From Prinia subflava (Eukaryota > Chordata > Aves > Passeriformes > Cisticolidae): DNA of 64,000 nt. A model generated the notes under the pieces. The model worked only from the letters and a program-made list of their open reading frames with translations. It did no database searches and was not told where the DNA came from. Location of the stretch: contig NC_086247.1 of NCBI RefSeq assembly GCF_021018805.1, positions 139,045,602 through 139,109,601 of the forward strand, read 5' to 3'. The position numbers were made by a program, and so were the translations under genes. Every line of letters begins with the position of its first letter. Position 1 is the first letter of the stretch. Shown in pieces: positions 1 to 55,600 of this stretch.

Positions 1-43897
<43,897 letters not shown>

Positions 43898-44041
43898 GCC
43901 ATGTTTATGGAAGTGAGCACTAGAAGGATATCCACTCTCACTTTCTGTGTCCTTTAGAAGAATTATACCCTACATTTACAAAACAAATTAAAATAATCTG
44001 AAGCTATTAGTGACTACCTATCTGGAGGTGTGTAATATTGT

Positions 44042-44047
44042 AATAAA
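44042..44047 (+). promoter_or_regulatory. SVIL: Proximal poly(A) signal AATAAA
   Basis: The canonical hexamer lies about 145 bases after the stop codon, with a modest T-rich stretch about 35 bases further on. It could give a short-UTR form. Confidence 0.4.
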
Positions 44048-44657
44048 AAGGCCAAGAGAACTCTTTGAAAATGGAATTCGATTTTGACTCCTCAAGGTAA
44101 TGTGTTTAAGCTCCGTTCTCCTATGCACTTAAAGTAGTTTCTTGAGCTACTACTGCAGGTGTCCTTTGGCTATATCAAATACTTGCCATTTTTGTTTTTA
44201 AAGAAGTTCTCTTTGTAAAGTGTTATTTTGTTAGTTTGTGGATTACAAAGAATTTATATTTATATAAACACATAGAACAAGTATGTATTTAACAATGCAA
44301 TATATAGTCACTTTCAAGACTTCCATGTCAAAACAACAGAAAAGTAGCTGGATGGCAGTTGCTTGTACTGAATTAGCTATACCACCAATATGTATCTCCT
44401 TTGCATTCTGAAGAGTTTCTCTTTGCAATAGTTAATGAATTGTTCTCAGTGCTGCTTCAGGTGCTAAACCGAACAAAGCGTTTGTATTTATAGCATGGAT
44501 TTCTTGAGAAACTATGCGAATCAACCTTTATACTTTATTATCCAAAAATGTATAGTGCCTTGTTTTTTGTGTACAGTTTATATACAAAAAAACCAGATTG
44601 GTCTGCATTTTGAAGATGGCTTACAACAGTCTCCTATGTTACTTTTATAACAGTAGA

Positions 44658-44663
44658 AATAAA
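44658..44663 (+). promoter_or_regulatory. SVIL: Middle poly(A) signal AATAAA
   Basis: Canonical hexamer with a T/G-rich region about 45-60 bases downstream (tgtcttttgtgat). A plausible alternative 3' end for SVIL. Confidence 0.5.
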
Positions 44664-45171
44664 AACATCTCAGTTTCTAATACTTGTTGTAAACATTAAA
44701 CATGTCTTTTGTGATATAAGAACCGAAAGGAAAAGCTTCTGAATCAACTCCTAGCGATGCTCTGCCTTGTCATTAATTTGTACTGTAATCTGTACTAATC
44801 TGTAATCTGTAGCATTGGAACCTTCCATAACATAGTATTTTCTCAAAGTATTTTAATCTTAGAGGTCTGTGTTGTACAGAGTTATAATTTGAGAAGCAGA
44901 TAATGTAGAAAATAATCGATGTATGAGATAAAGTTGGGCAAAACTTTAATGCTGAATGTTGGAACATGTCAGTCACACAACTCTGTATTCTTTGGGTTTC
45001 CATGTTTTATATATGAAACCAAAATTATTATGTTGGTTTTCAAAATTTGAAAAAATCTTTTCAATCTTTGTGCAATTGGGAGTAAAATTTGAATTGAAAA
45101 TGAGCATTGTGTCCATTCTTTCAGTAAGCACTGAAGACAAAATTGTTTTTACTCAGTTAATTAGGACATTG

Positions 45172-45177
45172 AATAAA
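45172..45177 (+). promoter_or_regulatory. SVIL: Distal poly(A) signal AATAAA
   Basis: Canonical hexamer followed 20-45 bases later by a T/G-rich element (tatggtttgaaatgttttt). It is the best candidate for the main cleavage signal. Confidence 0.6.
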
Positions 45178-46393
45178 ATCTCTGAGTAAGTATTTGCTTA
45201 TGGTTTGAAATGTTTTTCAAGCATTTGGCATTTCTATAATAAGCTGTGTGGTTCTCCTCTGGTATCCTAGTGGGTTTCACATTTTCATTCCTGGCTGCAT
45301 AGCTTTCCTTCTGCCCTGCAGCCATTTAGAGCTGCTCCTGGCTCGGGGTGGTGCCTTTTGCTGCTATTGTCATTCTCCTAGGCCAAGGGACTTGAAGTGG
45401 GATTTCTGAATTGCAAGGTGTGGATTTCTGCAAGATCTGCAGTAAGTATTGCTCCACAGTTAAAGTGAATCTTGTTTTAACAGATGGGTTGGTAAGTTGT
45501 AACCAAGCCTTTAAGTAGATAATTTAAAACTTAGAAATACACAAGTACTATTCACTTGACATGAGATATTACAGGTGAATTTTCAGCACTGGAGTATTTC
45601 CTTTCATGTACTCATTTCTGTCAGGAACTGAAATGAAATAACCCCTGAAAATGTTAGAAACAGTATTCAGAGCCAGAATGTTTCTTACACAGATTCCAGC
45701 AAAAAGCTGTTTAGATGCCAGTTCCTCAGAGGTCTTCAGGTGCCTTGTGCATGGGATACACTATTCATTTGAAAATGCAGGACTTTATAGCCACAAGTTT
45801 ATTTTTCAAGCACTGAGAAGTTTCCAAAGTCACTGCTGTATTCATCTACGTATTTTTGCACCCATATATTTTCCTCTTTCACCCTCTCTGGCGATAAAAT
45901 CAAGCAGGAATTAGGTTTTGATTATTCATGTTCAGTCTGTACCATGAGGGTAGCAGGTTCCTCTGTTTTGATTTTTCTCTGCAACAGAGAGCTGATTTGC
46001 ATAGCATGATTGACCTTGTTTTTTCCTCTGGCAGAGTAGTATCATTTGCTTTTGTTTCTTGAAAACATTGTCAGTCCTTCAAGTGCTGCTGAAGGGCAAC
46101 ATTCGCCCACCTCTGAAGCCTTTAGAATCTCAGCTGAAAGACAAGAACCAGTAAGGGGGCCACAGGCACTGAAACAATTCACTGTTGCCAGATCTCAGAG
46201 TTCCTGTAAATTTTACATAATTTTGTATCTAATAGCCCAGTTCCATGAACCAGGACACAGAACCCAACTTTCTACCTGCTTTGCTCATAACATTGCCTAG
46301 GAAAGCTTTAAGGTCTTGCAGAAAATACTTTATTATCCATTATATACTTGTTACTTATCAAAATGCTTTCCTGAAATGTGAAGCTGACAACAT

Positions 46394-46489
46394 GGCTTCT
46401 TGCTAGCAATATTTTTCTGGGAACTGACTTCTGATCTTGGAGGTGAACAAGTGCAAAATTCGTGTGAACAAAGGCACAGCCCAAATAAC
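46394..46489 (+). repeat. Dispersed direct repeat, copy A
   Basis: It runs from ggcttcttgctagcaata to ggcacagcccaaataac. It matches copy B at 48133-48230 over about 97 bp with roughly a dozen differences and a small length change. The family is unknown to me. Confidence 0.8.
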
Positions 46490-48132
46490 AGAAAGCAAAT
46501 CAGTGTAAGGTCTTAGAGAGGCCTGTAGATTATGCTTTAACTTTCTGTTACCTTCCCTCTCCACCGTAGGAACGCTGTTTATGGCTGGAAATTACAAAGG
46601 GCCACTAAAATATTCTTGAACTGGTTTTAGAGTCCTGCATGGGAAATAGAGCTGAAACATGTCTTGTCTGGATAGGGGGACAGGGTTAGTTTGGTTACCA
46701 GGGTTACCTGATGTTCTCTGCTTGTTTCAAATAGACACCCAAGAACTCTTCGTTTAGGCAAAGTTTCTGGTGTAGGGAGTCTGCACAGGAAAAAGGTAGT
46801 ACATTGAACATGGCATTCTGTGTTTTCTGTCAATCCCATAGCTTTCAGGCATTGAGTCATGATTATATTTCTTATGGTTTTAAACTGCCCCATCCTGACT
46901 CTTGAAAATATTGTGCTTTGATTACGCAATTATTCCTGCCCACATAAGGATTTGTTAGCAGTGAAATGGGCTGGAAACATGAATAGATTAGTATGCCAAA
47001 ACAGCAAATAAAACATTATGTCTGAAAAATCTACTACCTGTATGCAGCAGCCAGAAGAGGAGAGAAAATGAGAGATCCGTAAAAGGAGAAAAAAACAAAA
47101 CTAATCTTTAATTGTTTGGGAGAACTTTCTTCTGTCTACCACTGTCCCACCAGTCTCCCAAACTGGTACTTAGCTGAGGAGGAGTTGTGGACCCATGTGC
47201 AGAACTGGTGAAAGCTGGTTCTGAGCTTCTCTGAAAGCCTGTGGTGCTTTTGTGGAAAGGGGCAGTGGCAGGTTGCTGTGGTGAGTCCCAGTGTTTGCAC
47301 AGCCCTGCTGGGATAGAGGTTTTGGCTGGTGGGACAGGCTCACCACATCATCAACCCTGCTTGGCTGCACTGTGGAGAAGAACAGTTTGACCAGTGTCTG
47401 CTTCTAGCTCCCAGTCAATGTTTTCCTCTTGGATCAAGTAGTAGATGAGAAGAAATAGCTCAATAATATTACGCAAAGTGCCTGCTTTCCACTGAGGCTC
47501 CAGTTCACCTGATACATGCTCCCAGTATGATGCTGGTCACCAACAGCAGGGAATTCCCTTTTGGGCACAGGGGAAGGAGTGTGCTCAGCCAGTCAGTGCT
47601 GGCTCTGAGGACACTTTCCTTCTCACAGAGCAGCAGCATGGGGTTAACCATACAAGCCTGAGATGCTGCCCCTGGTAGATGAACACTTTTAACTTTCCTC
47701 CTGAGATTGGACTGGTGAATTGATGGGGATGAAGGGATTTGGGGTGCAGTGCTTGAAATCAGAGGTCTCTGCTCTCATATGTATATACCTGGTAAGATTA
47801 ATGGTGATTTGTGTTGTTTTCATGCACCTTGATAGGTGGAGTAAGAGGAGCACCTGGAAGAACAGCTAATCTGAGAGTAACAACTAATTGTAACTCCTGC
47901 TGTTATTGAGGTGAGGTAGTAACTAAAACTGCCCAAAGAACAGCCTAGAGAGCCAGTGCAGTTTCCTCATTCATACTGGCTCTGTGGATGGTTTTGTTGA
48001 AAGCTGTGACTGTGGGATGGTGCTGTCACAGTGTTAGTTTTCCCCTACCTTAATTCAACAATCCTGGTCCTATAATAATAATAAAATATTTTAATAATTT
48101 TTTTCCCCCTTCGTATTAAGCTGTGTTGTACT

Positions 48133-48230
48133 GGCTTCTTGCTATCAATATTTTTCTGGGCGCTGACTTCTGATCTTGGAGGGGAACAAGTGCAAAACCT
48201 GTCCATGGACAAAGGCACAGCCCAAATAAC
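48133..48230 (+). repeat. Dispersed direct repeat, copy B
   Basis: Same strand as copy A and 1.74 kb away. It shares aatatttttctggg, ctgacttctgatcttggagg, gaacaagtgcaaaa and aaaggcacagcccaaataac with copy A. It is either a segmental duplication or two fragments of one unrecognised mobile element. Confidence 0.8.
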
Positions 48231-49620
48231 TGAGTAAGTATAACCAGTCCCAGCAGAAAAGGGATGCAGACACTTGTTTTGTGACACACGTCATCTTAAC
48301 CTCAGTTTAGCAGCCCCAGGATCTGCTCTGTATTGTTTCATGTGGGATTTTCCAGTTTGTGAGACTCAGGGGTAGATGTGGGAAATGCACAGCTGTATGG
48401 CAGCATTTCACCAGCCATTCACCTGGGAGCCCTTTCTTATGGGTAGGGCCATCCCCTTCCATGTGTCTCTGCTCTGGGGTCACCAAGAGCAGTGTGGGCT
48501 GGGAGCCAGTTATGTGGGGACTATTCCAAGAGCTGGAAAGCCACTGAGGAAGCAAACCCAAGCAGCCCATAATGCTGCATGCTCTAGAGCTGAAGCTAAG
48601 TGACTCATCATCTCTATTTGTGTTCCTCCTAAAGTACAGCATATTTCAGAGGAATTGTGAAAAAGAGGGTGTACCATACCCTCTGCACACCATCATGTTT
48701 TCTGCAGCTGGTACTTTGCCTTTGGGTGCTCCCTGTCCTTTATTCCTTGAGAATTGGTGCCGTGTGGCTAAGTGCCCAGGAAGCAGGCACATGAGATCAG
48801 CAGCAGGGGCTGCATTTTCATGTCAAATCCTGTTCTCTTCACAAGGATGTACAACCTACAGGGCAAAGACGTCCCCATCCTGTTTTTACAGCCACAGTCA
48901 TAAGGGCAGCCCCATGACACATTTGCATGCAGTCCTGATCCATTGACAGTTGCCCTCTTGGCAACAGAGTGCCACTTTTACAAAGCTTTGTAAATCACTC
49001 CTGCTCAGTGTAGCCTCTTGGACTAGCACAGAATATATTTTTACAGCAAGAACCAGACTAGGGGCAAATTTCTTACATTCTGTTGCTAAAAGAGACAATA
49101 TTTATGTAAAAAAACCTGTTCATTTTCTGCTCTCTCATTGCAGTAAGGAACTGGGGTACGTGAAGAAAACTCTCCTTTATTCAAACAGAAGACAGAGTCA
49201 GTTGTAGAGATTCATGGTAAAAGGTACTGACTGTGCACCTGAGGTCCTTGGCTCTGCTACACGTGCTGCACACACATGCTGGCAAACCCTTGCAGTCATG
49301 CATTTCTACACTTCTGGCTCTACCAAGCCAGCAAGCTGGAAGGGGCCTTGAGGAGCCGCCTGCACCACAGCTGCAAATGTTACCTAAACCACCCCAAAGT
49401 TCTGCTTTCTCCTCTGCAGGGACCTGCCATGGAATTGCAAAGTTACTGAACCAGAGAAAAGTCTTAGAGTGCATGCACTGCTGAAAGAGCAAGGGAAGTC
49501 AGGAGAAAGCAATCTGTAGTGACCCCATTTGCTATTTTACTAACTGCTACATGCTCAGCTTCAATTTTACACTCCCCTATCTCCCTCAGCAGCCTGTGTG
49601 TTCCAGGCTATGCTAACCAG

Positions 49621-49698
49621 CACATTCATTCTACAGTGCCAATTGCTGAGCCACTTGTGCACATTCATTTTACAGTGGCAATTGCTGAGCCACTTGTG
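49621..49698 (+). repeat. 39-bp tandem duplication
   Basis: Two adjacent 39-bp units, each beginning cacattcatt and ending gagccacttgtg, differ at only two positions. A recent local duplication in intergenic sequence. Confidence 0.9.
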
Positions 49699-51549
49699 CT
49701 TCGTAGCAGAACACTGATGTTTAATTCTTTTAATTTAGAAATGTGCTGTATAAACTGTTAACTGTTTGCACATGTGGCTATTAATTGTCTTTAAGCAGTC
49801 AGTAAACACATAACCTCAATACAATCACTACCCTTGGTCATGGCAACTGCCTGTGAGGAAAGGCACCTGCTTCCTACTCCCAAAATTGGATGCTGTATAT
49901 AATAATGTTGTTGAAGTGGTAACACTTTATTATTAGTGCCTCTGTTTGCTCACTCTGTACTTTATAAAGTGGCCATGACTTATAGACAGAAAAGTAATTG
50001 ATTTGGCTTGCTTTATCTACAGGGGCCCAGGCAATATTTTATCATTTCAATTTGAAAGCTGTTTTTGAACTCAAGTCATTTATGTAAGTCATTTCCAAGT
50101 AAAATCTCTGCTAGTTCTAATGCTCTTTCTTTTTCCAACTCTAACTGCTACCCTAATTTCACTGAAATTCTACAATTTAAATATCTGGGTGTTTTTAAAC
50201 AATTCTGACTTTAATATTTGAGGAATATGATTGCTGGTACCTTGCTGTACAGTTGTAGGGGGTGTATTTCCCCCTACACCTCCCCTCACCCCCCCCACCA
50301 CCACCCCAGTTCTTTCCAAGTGGTTTATTAATGATCTGGGAAATGTGATTCTGTGTTTCAGAAAAGATTTTCAAAATTTGGCTGCAAACCAGAGGCAGAA
50401 CCATACTGCACCACACCAGTGCAATAAATCCTAAGGAAGGTTGAATATTTCACAGAAGGAAAACTACCAGAAAGAATTTGAGGTTTTGACTTCATCCACA
50501 AGCCTCTGGTTTACTTTACCGCTAAAATTTCCAGCAAAACAGACTTGATTTTTGAAGTGCTATTTGTTTTTGATAGAGCTATGCATTCTGCCAAGACATG
50601 GCTGCTGGATGAGCAAAGACTTCCAAGACAGTCTCTGCAGTAACAGATGCAGGACTGAAGGCTGGAAGTGACATGAAGCATAGAAGGTCCAACCAAAATT
50701 ACACAGGGCAGCAACAGGAGTGAACTTTGAAAATCCTGTGTCTGAGCAATAGAGGGATAAGATGGAGCCCTTCATGAATGACCTGTGAAGATGAGATCCT
50801 CTGGAACCACCACTGATCTTGGTACCAGTTTGGACAGATGCCACTGTAGAATATCTGCAGTTTGTCTTTAAAATATATGCAAAGACTTCCTAAGGTGAGG
50901 TTTATGAAGAACCCATATTGGTTGGACAAACAAGATACCACCTGCCCCAACACACTTCACTTGTTGATGTTCATATACCACAAGACCAAGTGCTAGGGGA
51001 ATATGTGGGTTTGTATTTTGAGGATCTTACCACATCTGCCTCATTTCTGATGACACAGAAGAGGCAGTAGTCTCTGAGAGGCTGGTAGCAGCAGATTTGT
51101 TTCCATGTTTTATCTCTAGAACAAGATGATCCTTATCAAACACAACCAAGTGTGGAAGTGGAGCTTCTGGAAGTACATGCGCATGCGGCCTCCCCACTCT
51201 GTCATGGGAGGGATCTCTACAGGTTGGTTCTTTTTGAATCCCTCCCCTTTTTTAGCCAAACTCTTTCAGAAAAGTTAGAAAACCTTTAAAGCATCAGCTT
51301 CCAAAGAGGGGACTGAGCCGTGTATCAGAAAGCAGCCAGAGCCCAGGAAAGGCTGGTAGAGATTTTATGCTAATAGGAAACTGTCCTGGTGGATGGAATA
51401 ATGATTGCGCCTTCTTAGGAGGGAAGACACGAGGAAAAACCATTGGAAAAGTGCCAGAACAGAGTAACTAAAAGTACTTTCATTTTATATTACGAGGTGG
51501 CTGAAGGCTGCCAGCCTTGTTTGAATTTAACGGGAGCTTGTCCTTGTCC

Positions 51550-52600
51550 CGTGTTCACTCTGCATCACACGAGTCAGGTAGGTGCCTGGCTGGGCGGACG
51601 AGCGGCTGCTGCAGCGCACACGGCTTCGCACCTCTGCTCAGCCTGGGCTGCCTGTGCCTGACTGCCGTCACAGCACACCCGTCAGGCTCACCGCCTCCTC
51701 CGGCCCAACCTGAGCTGGACGCGGGGCACTTCACCGGGTGTCCCGGAGCTGGCCAAGTGTTTACAAGCGCCGATGCAGGGCTGGGACGGGAAAACGCAGC
51801 CGCCCCCGGGGCGGACCGAGCGCCTCTCGCCGCAGCGCGGGGCCGTGTTGCAGGGCTGAGAAGCCGATCGCTCGGGCTGTGCGCTGCCGGCCGCCCTTTC
51901 CCCTCATGCCTCCCTACAGGCCCTTGAAGCGATTTCTGCGCCGTCGTTAAGCCCCGCGGGTCGCCTCAGCCCAGCTCTCCCTTCTCCCTTTTCCCGCCTT
52001 CCCTCCCGGGCGCCGCCGCCATGCGGCCCCGCAGCCGGCAGGGGGCGCCGCGCCGCCGCCCGTGGGCCCGGGCTGCCCTCGCTGTGCGCGCGGGGCCCGG
52101 CGGGCCCGGCAGCCGCGGCCATCGCCACACGGCCCCGGGCCAGCTCGGGGTGACCAGGCTCGGCAGCCCCGGCCATCGCCACACGGCCCCGGGCTAGCTC
52201 GGGGTGACCAGCCTCACCAGCCCCGGCCATCACCACACGGCCCCGGGCCAGCTCGGGGTGACCAGCCTCACCAGCCCCGGCCATCGCCACACGGCCCCGG
52301 GCCAGCTCGGGATGCCCAGCCTCCGCAGCCCCGGCCATCGCCACACGGCCCCGGGCCAGCTCGGCGTGACCAGCCTCGGTCACAGCTCTGCCCTGTGGAG
52401 GGGCTCGCGGCAGCGGCGCAAGCAGGGGCTGCCGGCTGCCGCTGCCTTCCCGGTGGGCCCTTCTCCCGCCGCAGGTCATGGCTGGCTCGACCCCAGGCCG
52501 GCGGGGTGGCAGAGCAGTGCCGCAGCCCGACCTTGGCCGCCGTGTGGCCCTGGCACTGCACAACGAAAGGGCTGCACGAGCCCCTCACTAAAAGCCTTTA
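51550..52600. promoter_or_regulatory. Orphan CpG island (candidate promoter)
   Basis: About 1 kb of very GC-rich sequence dense in CpG (ten CpGs in 52021-52080 alone) within an AT-rich region 6-7 kb beyond the SVIL 3' end. It includes pyrimidine-rich, 5'UTR-like sequence (51970-52010) and an ATG at 52021 in a strong Kozak context (gccgccgccATGc) opening 58 codons. ATGGCGGC on the minus strand at the same point resembles a YY1 core. Bird CpG islands usually mark transcription starts; which transcript, and in which direction, is unknown. Long open frames here (minus 51904-52563, plus 52062-52601 and 52204-52713) reflect GC-rich composition and a repeat of 3n length. Confidence 0.7.
52118..52387. 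repeat. 54-bp minisatellite, about 5 copies
   Basis: Units start at 52118, 52172, 52226, 52280 and 52334 (gccatcgccacacggccccg in most), a constant 54-bp period, and differ at a few sites. The last copy decays near 52380. As 54 is divisible by three, the array is open as 18-residue repeats on both strands (minus strand GHPELARGRVAMAGA). Unit 2 has CTAG where the others have CCAG. Confidence 0.95.
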
Positions 52601-52619
52601 GCAGCCGCATTTGCCCCTC

Positions 52620-55600
52620 TGACATCCCACCGGGTTGTCAGACCTACCCTGACCCAACCTTCTCCCCATGCAGGCATATCTCAGCCTGGGGAGGAGAGCT
52701 GTGGTTGGCATGAACCACATTCCTCCATCCAGAAGCACATGAAAAAGGCAAAACTGTATTTTGGCCATAAGAACTGTAGTGGCCCTTTAGGGACCATGGC
52801 ACAGGGCACAAAGGAGAGGAAAGAGGACTGAATTCAGGCTGTCACCAGCACTTCAGTGGGGGAAGTTTCGGGGATGAGCATTTTCCCTGACAGATGATTA
52901 TCTGGTAGCTGGTCTAAGCAAGCCAGTCCAGTTTCATGTGGCAGCTCTGGGAGTGACTTCCCGGCACACCCAGGGTTTTGTGGCATTCCTTGCTCTGGAG
53001 TAATTGTGGAGAGCATAGCTGCTCTTTCCTTCTCCCTTAGGACCCAGTTGTTTGGGGCAGCCAGGCTGGCTGTACACAGAGGCACAGCCCAAATGCCAGG
53101 TGCTGGGGAATTTGTGATGGCTATATGTCAGTAAGGAAGATCCACATTGCTCTTCCTCCAGCTCCACCAACCACAAACCCACACACTTCGAGTGGTTCTT
53201 CCCTACTCCAGCAAAATAGTTGGCACACTGACTAGAGAAGGAGCAGCTTGCAGCTGGCACAGATCAGCTGTGACTTGCTGGCCTCAGTAGCTTCACTTTG
53301 AACTTGTTCACTTGTTGTCGCCTCTGCCCTCCCCCCTTTTCTCACAGAGCCGCACACAGAGAGCTGGCAGTGCTGCCTGCCACCCCAGCGGGCACCATTC
53401 ACCTTGCCAAGCAGGCCCCCTCCATGCCCCCTTCCTGCCACTCCCCAGCTGCTTCATCCCCATCACCATTGTATTCACTTGCCTTTGAAACTGGCAGGAG
53501 ACATCAGCTATGCTCAGATGATGAAAAGAGAGAGAAGCACCTGCTCATGTTTGGGGCTTGGGTTTAAAGCTGTGCTTGTGTTGAATACATACACCCTTAC
53601 TTGGGTGCTCAGATGCAGAAGAGTTGGAGGGGGGCTTTTATTAAGCTGCTGAAATATTCAGCCAGATCACATTGCAGCAGTTCGCAAAGAGACCGCCTCT
53701 CCCATCCTCACACCACCACTGTCTCCCAAAAAACCCTATTATTTTTAAGCACTTTACATGCTGAATGCTCAAGGGTTTCTACCATACAATGGGAACACTG
53801 TTAGGATGGGCTAAGTGGACTAACCAACAGCAGACTTCTTGCCCCACTGTACAGTGACAGCATGTGTTACCTGCCTGCATCATGCTCTTGAAAGCTTTTG
53901 GGACCACAAGATTTCAACCTGTGAGACACATTTGGATACCTAGGAGGAGTCAGGCAGTCTCTAACATCAAGTGGGAAGGAAAGGACATTTTTCCAAGGCA
54001 TGGGAACTAATGGAGTGAAGGTGAACTACTTGTGACAGATGGTTGTTGGCAGTTTCCTTTCTCACTTCCAAAGCATAGATCCAAATGAGTGACCAAAACA
54101 AGCTGGGACTTTCCTCACTATCATTTCTATGACTTTTTCATGGGGAGGGAGATGGGTCCAACACGTTTGGCCTGAAGCAAGGTAGTGGTTATAAGCCCAA
54201 ACCAGGCAGCATCCCAGGGCTGCCCATGTGCACAGAGCTGGTAGCAACACAAGGAGTAGCCTGGTGTCACACAGGCGTAGCAGTGGGTCTGATGGCAGTA
54301 CTGACACATTCACCTGGCATTGCACCTGAGCTAATAAGCCTTGGGTTTGTTAGCTTGGGCACAGTACTGCACTGACATCAGGGGACCTGCATTGGTTCCC
54401 AGCCCACCAACTGGGATGCCTCTGGGCTGTTTTTCCTAATTCTGGTGCTGGGTAAGCACAGACAATTTGACGGCCAAGAAAGTTACGTCATTCAAAGTCC
54501 CCTTTCCTTACTTTTTGTGATGCTTATTAAGCTGAAGTCCCAGTAGTTCTTCAGCTTTTGCTCCTGCCTCCCTCTCAAGAGGAGACGGACAGGAATGGGC
54601 AAGCAAAGAGAGGGCATGGGAGTGGCTATAAATGGCTCTGTCACTGTGCCCACTGCAGTGCCCTGCCTGCCCACTCTTCCTTTTATCCATTTTCAGTCAT
54701 TGGACTTGCAAGCATCTTGCACCTGAATCCATCTCATGGCTCTGCATAGCAGCTAAGGGAAGGTCTGGGAAATCAATCACCTCTGCTCAGATCTACAGTC
54801 AGCAGAACTAATTCTGTTTGTTTCAGCTGCTGGATTCCAGTATTGGAGTCACCTCATCCAAAAGGCAGCAGGCATGTTGTCAGGTGAATTAATCCAAAAG
54901 GTTTTTCCCTAACACCACTAATTGTAAAGGAGCCCATGGTTCCACTAGAGAGTGAGGAGAGAGGAATCCCACCATTGGAATCCACAGGTGTTTGTTTTCT
55001 CAGTAACCCAGGGCTCTGCACTGGATGTCTGCCCTAAGCCCTTGCCATTGCAGCAGGACCCCTCAGATTCCTGCCTAGAGCTGTGCAGGATGTCCTCCTA
55101 CCCTCCCTGAGGGATCCCAAGGCACAGGGTTCTCTGCTAATGTCCTCTGCACAAGTAACTTCAGACCTGGCTGTGATTGGGCTGGTGGAGGCAGCACTAT
55201 CTTGCCTTTGCCCCTTGACACCATTATTGCAGCTAAGGAGAGATTTGAGGGTGGCATCTGAACTGACAGGCTACAGAGTTGTCACCTTCCAGGTCATCTT
55301 CCCGACCATCTGATGTCAGTCTGCTGGCGCAGGAGGAGAGTGGAGGGAACCAGGCTCCTGCAGGGGAACTTGGGCAGGTGACTCCTGTATCACTTACCAG
55401 GCACTTCAGGGTATTAAGGGTCTGTGGGCCGCATCCCACCAGCCACTCCATGGAGCTGACCCTGCCTGCCCAGTATCAGGCAGCTGGGTACTGGGAATGC
55501 TGCATGGATTGAGCCTGACTTAGTAAATATTAGTTTGCAGAGTCATGTGTGATCTAGTGAAATGTAAGCAGTTTCCTGCTAAGGAGCCTCTTTTCTAAAA

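Larger units (their letters stand above)
43898..45195 (+). other. SVIL: SVIL 3' untranslated region
   Basis: About 1.3 kb of AT-rich sequence after the stop codon, with AATAAA hexamers at 44042, 44658 and 45172. The distal one is followed by a T/G-rich stretch (about 45193-45220), the usual downstream element, so the main end is put near 45190-45200. The 3' end is inferred from motifs only. TGCAATA occurs at 44296 and 44424, a possible miR-25/92-family 7mer-A1 site. Confidence 0.75.
45196..51540. other. Intergenic sequence downstream of SVIL
   Basis: No gene recognised. It holds a dispersed ~97-bp duplication (46.4 and 48.1 kb), a 39-bp tandem duplication (49.6 kb) and a C-rich run with CCCC and CCACCA units at 50265-50310. 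Open frames such as 48307-48642 (minus) and 48572-48946 (plus) show no protein family or splice logic. Confidence 0.7.

Noticed and set aside
51904..52563. 219-codon minus-strand open frame with 18-residue repeats
   Set aside because: Explained by GC-rich composition and a 54-bp repeat that stays open on both strands. No domain and no supported splice sites, so not listed as a gene.
53083..53097. Third copy of the ggcacagcccaaat motif from the 46.4/48.1 kb repeats
   Set aside because: Only about 14 bases match and the flanks do not align, so this is taken as chance.
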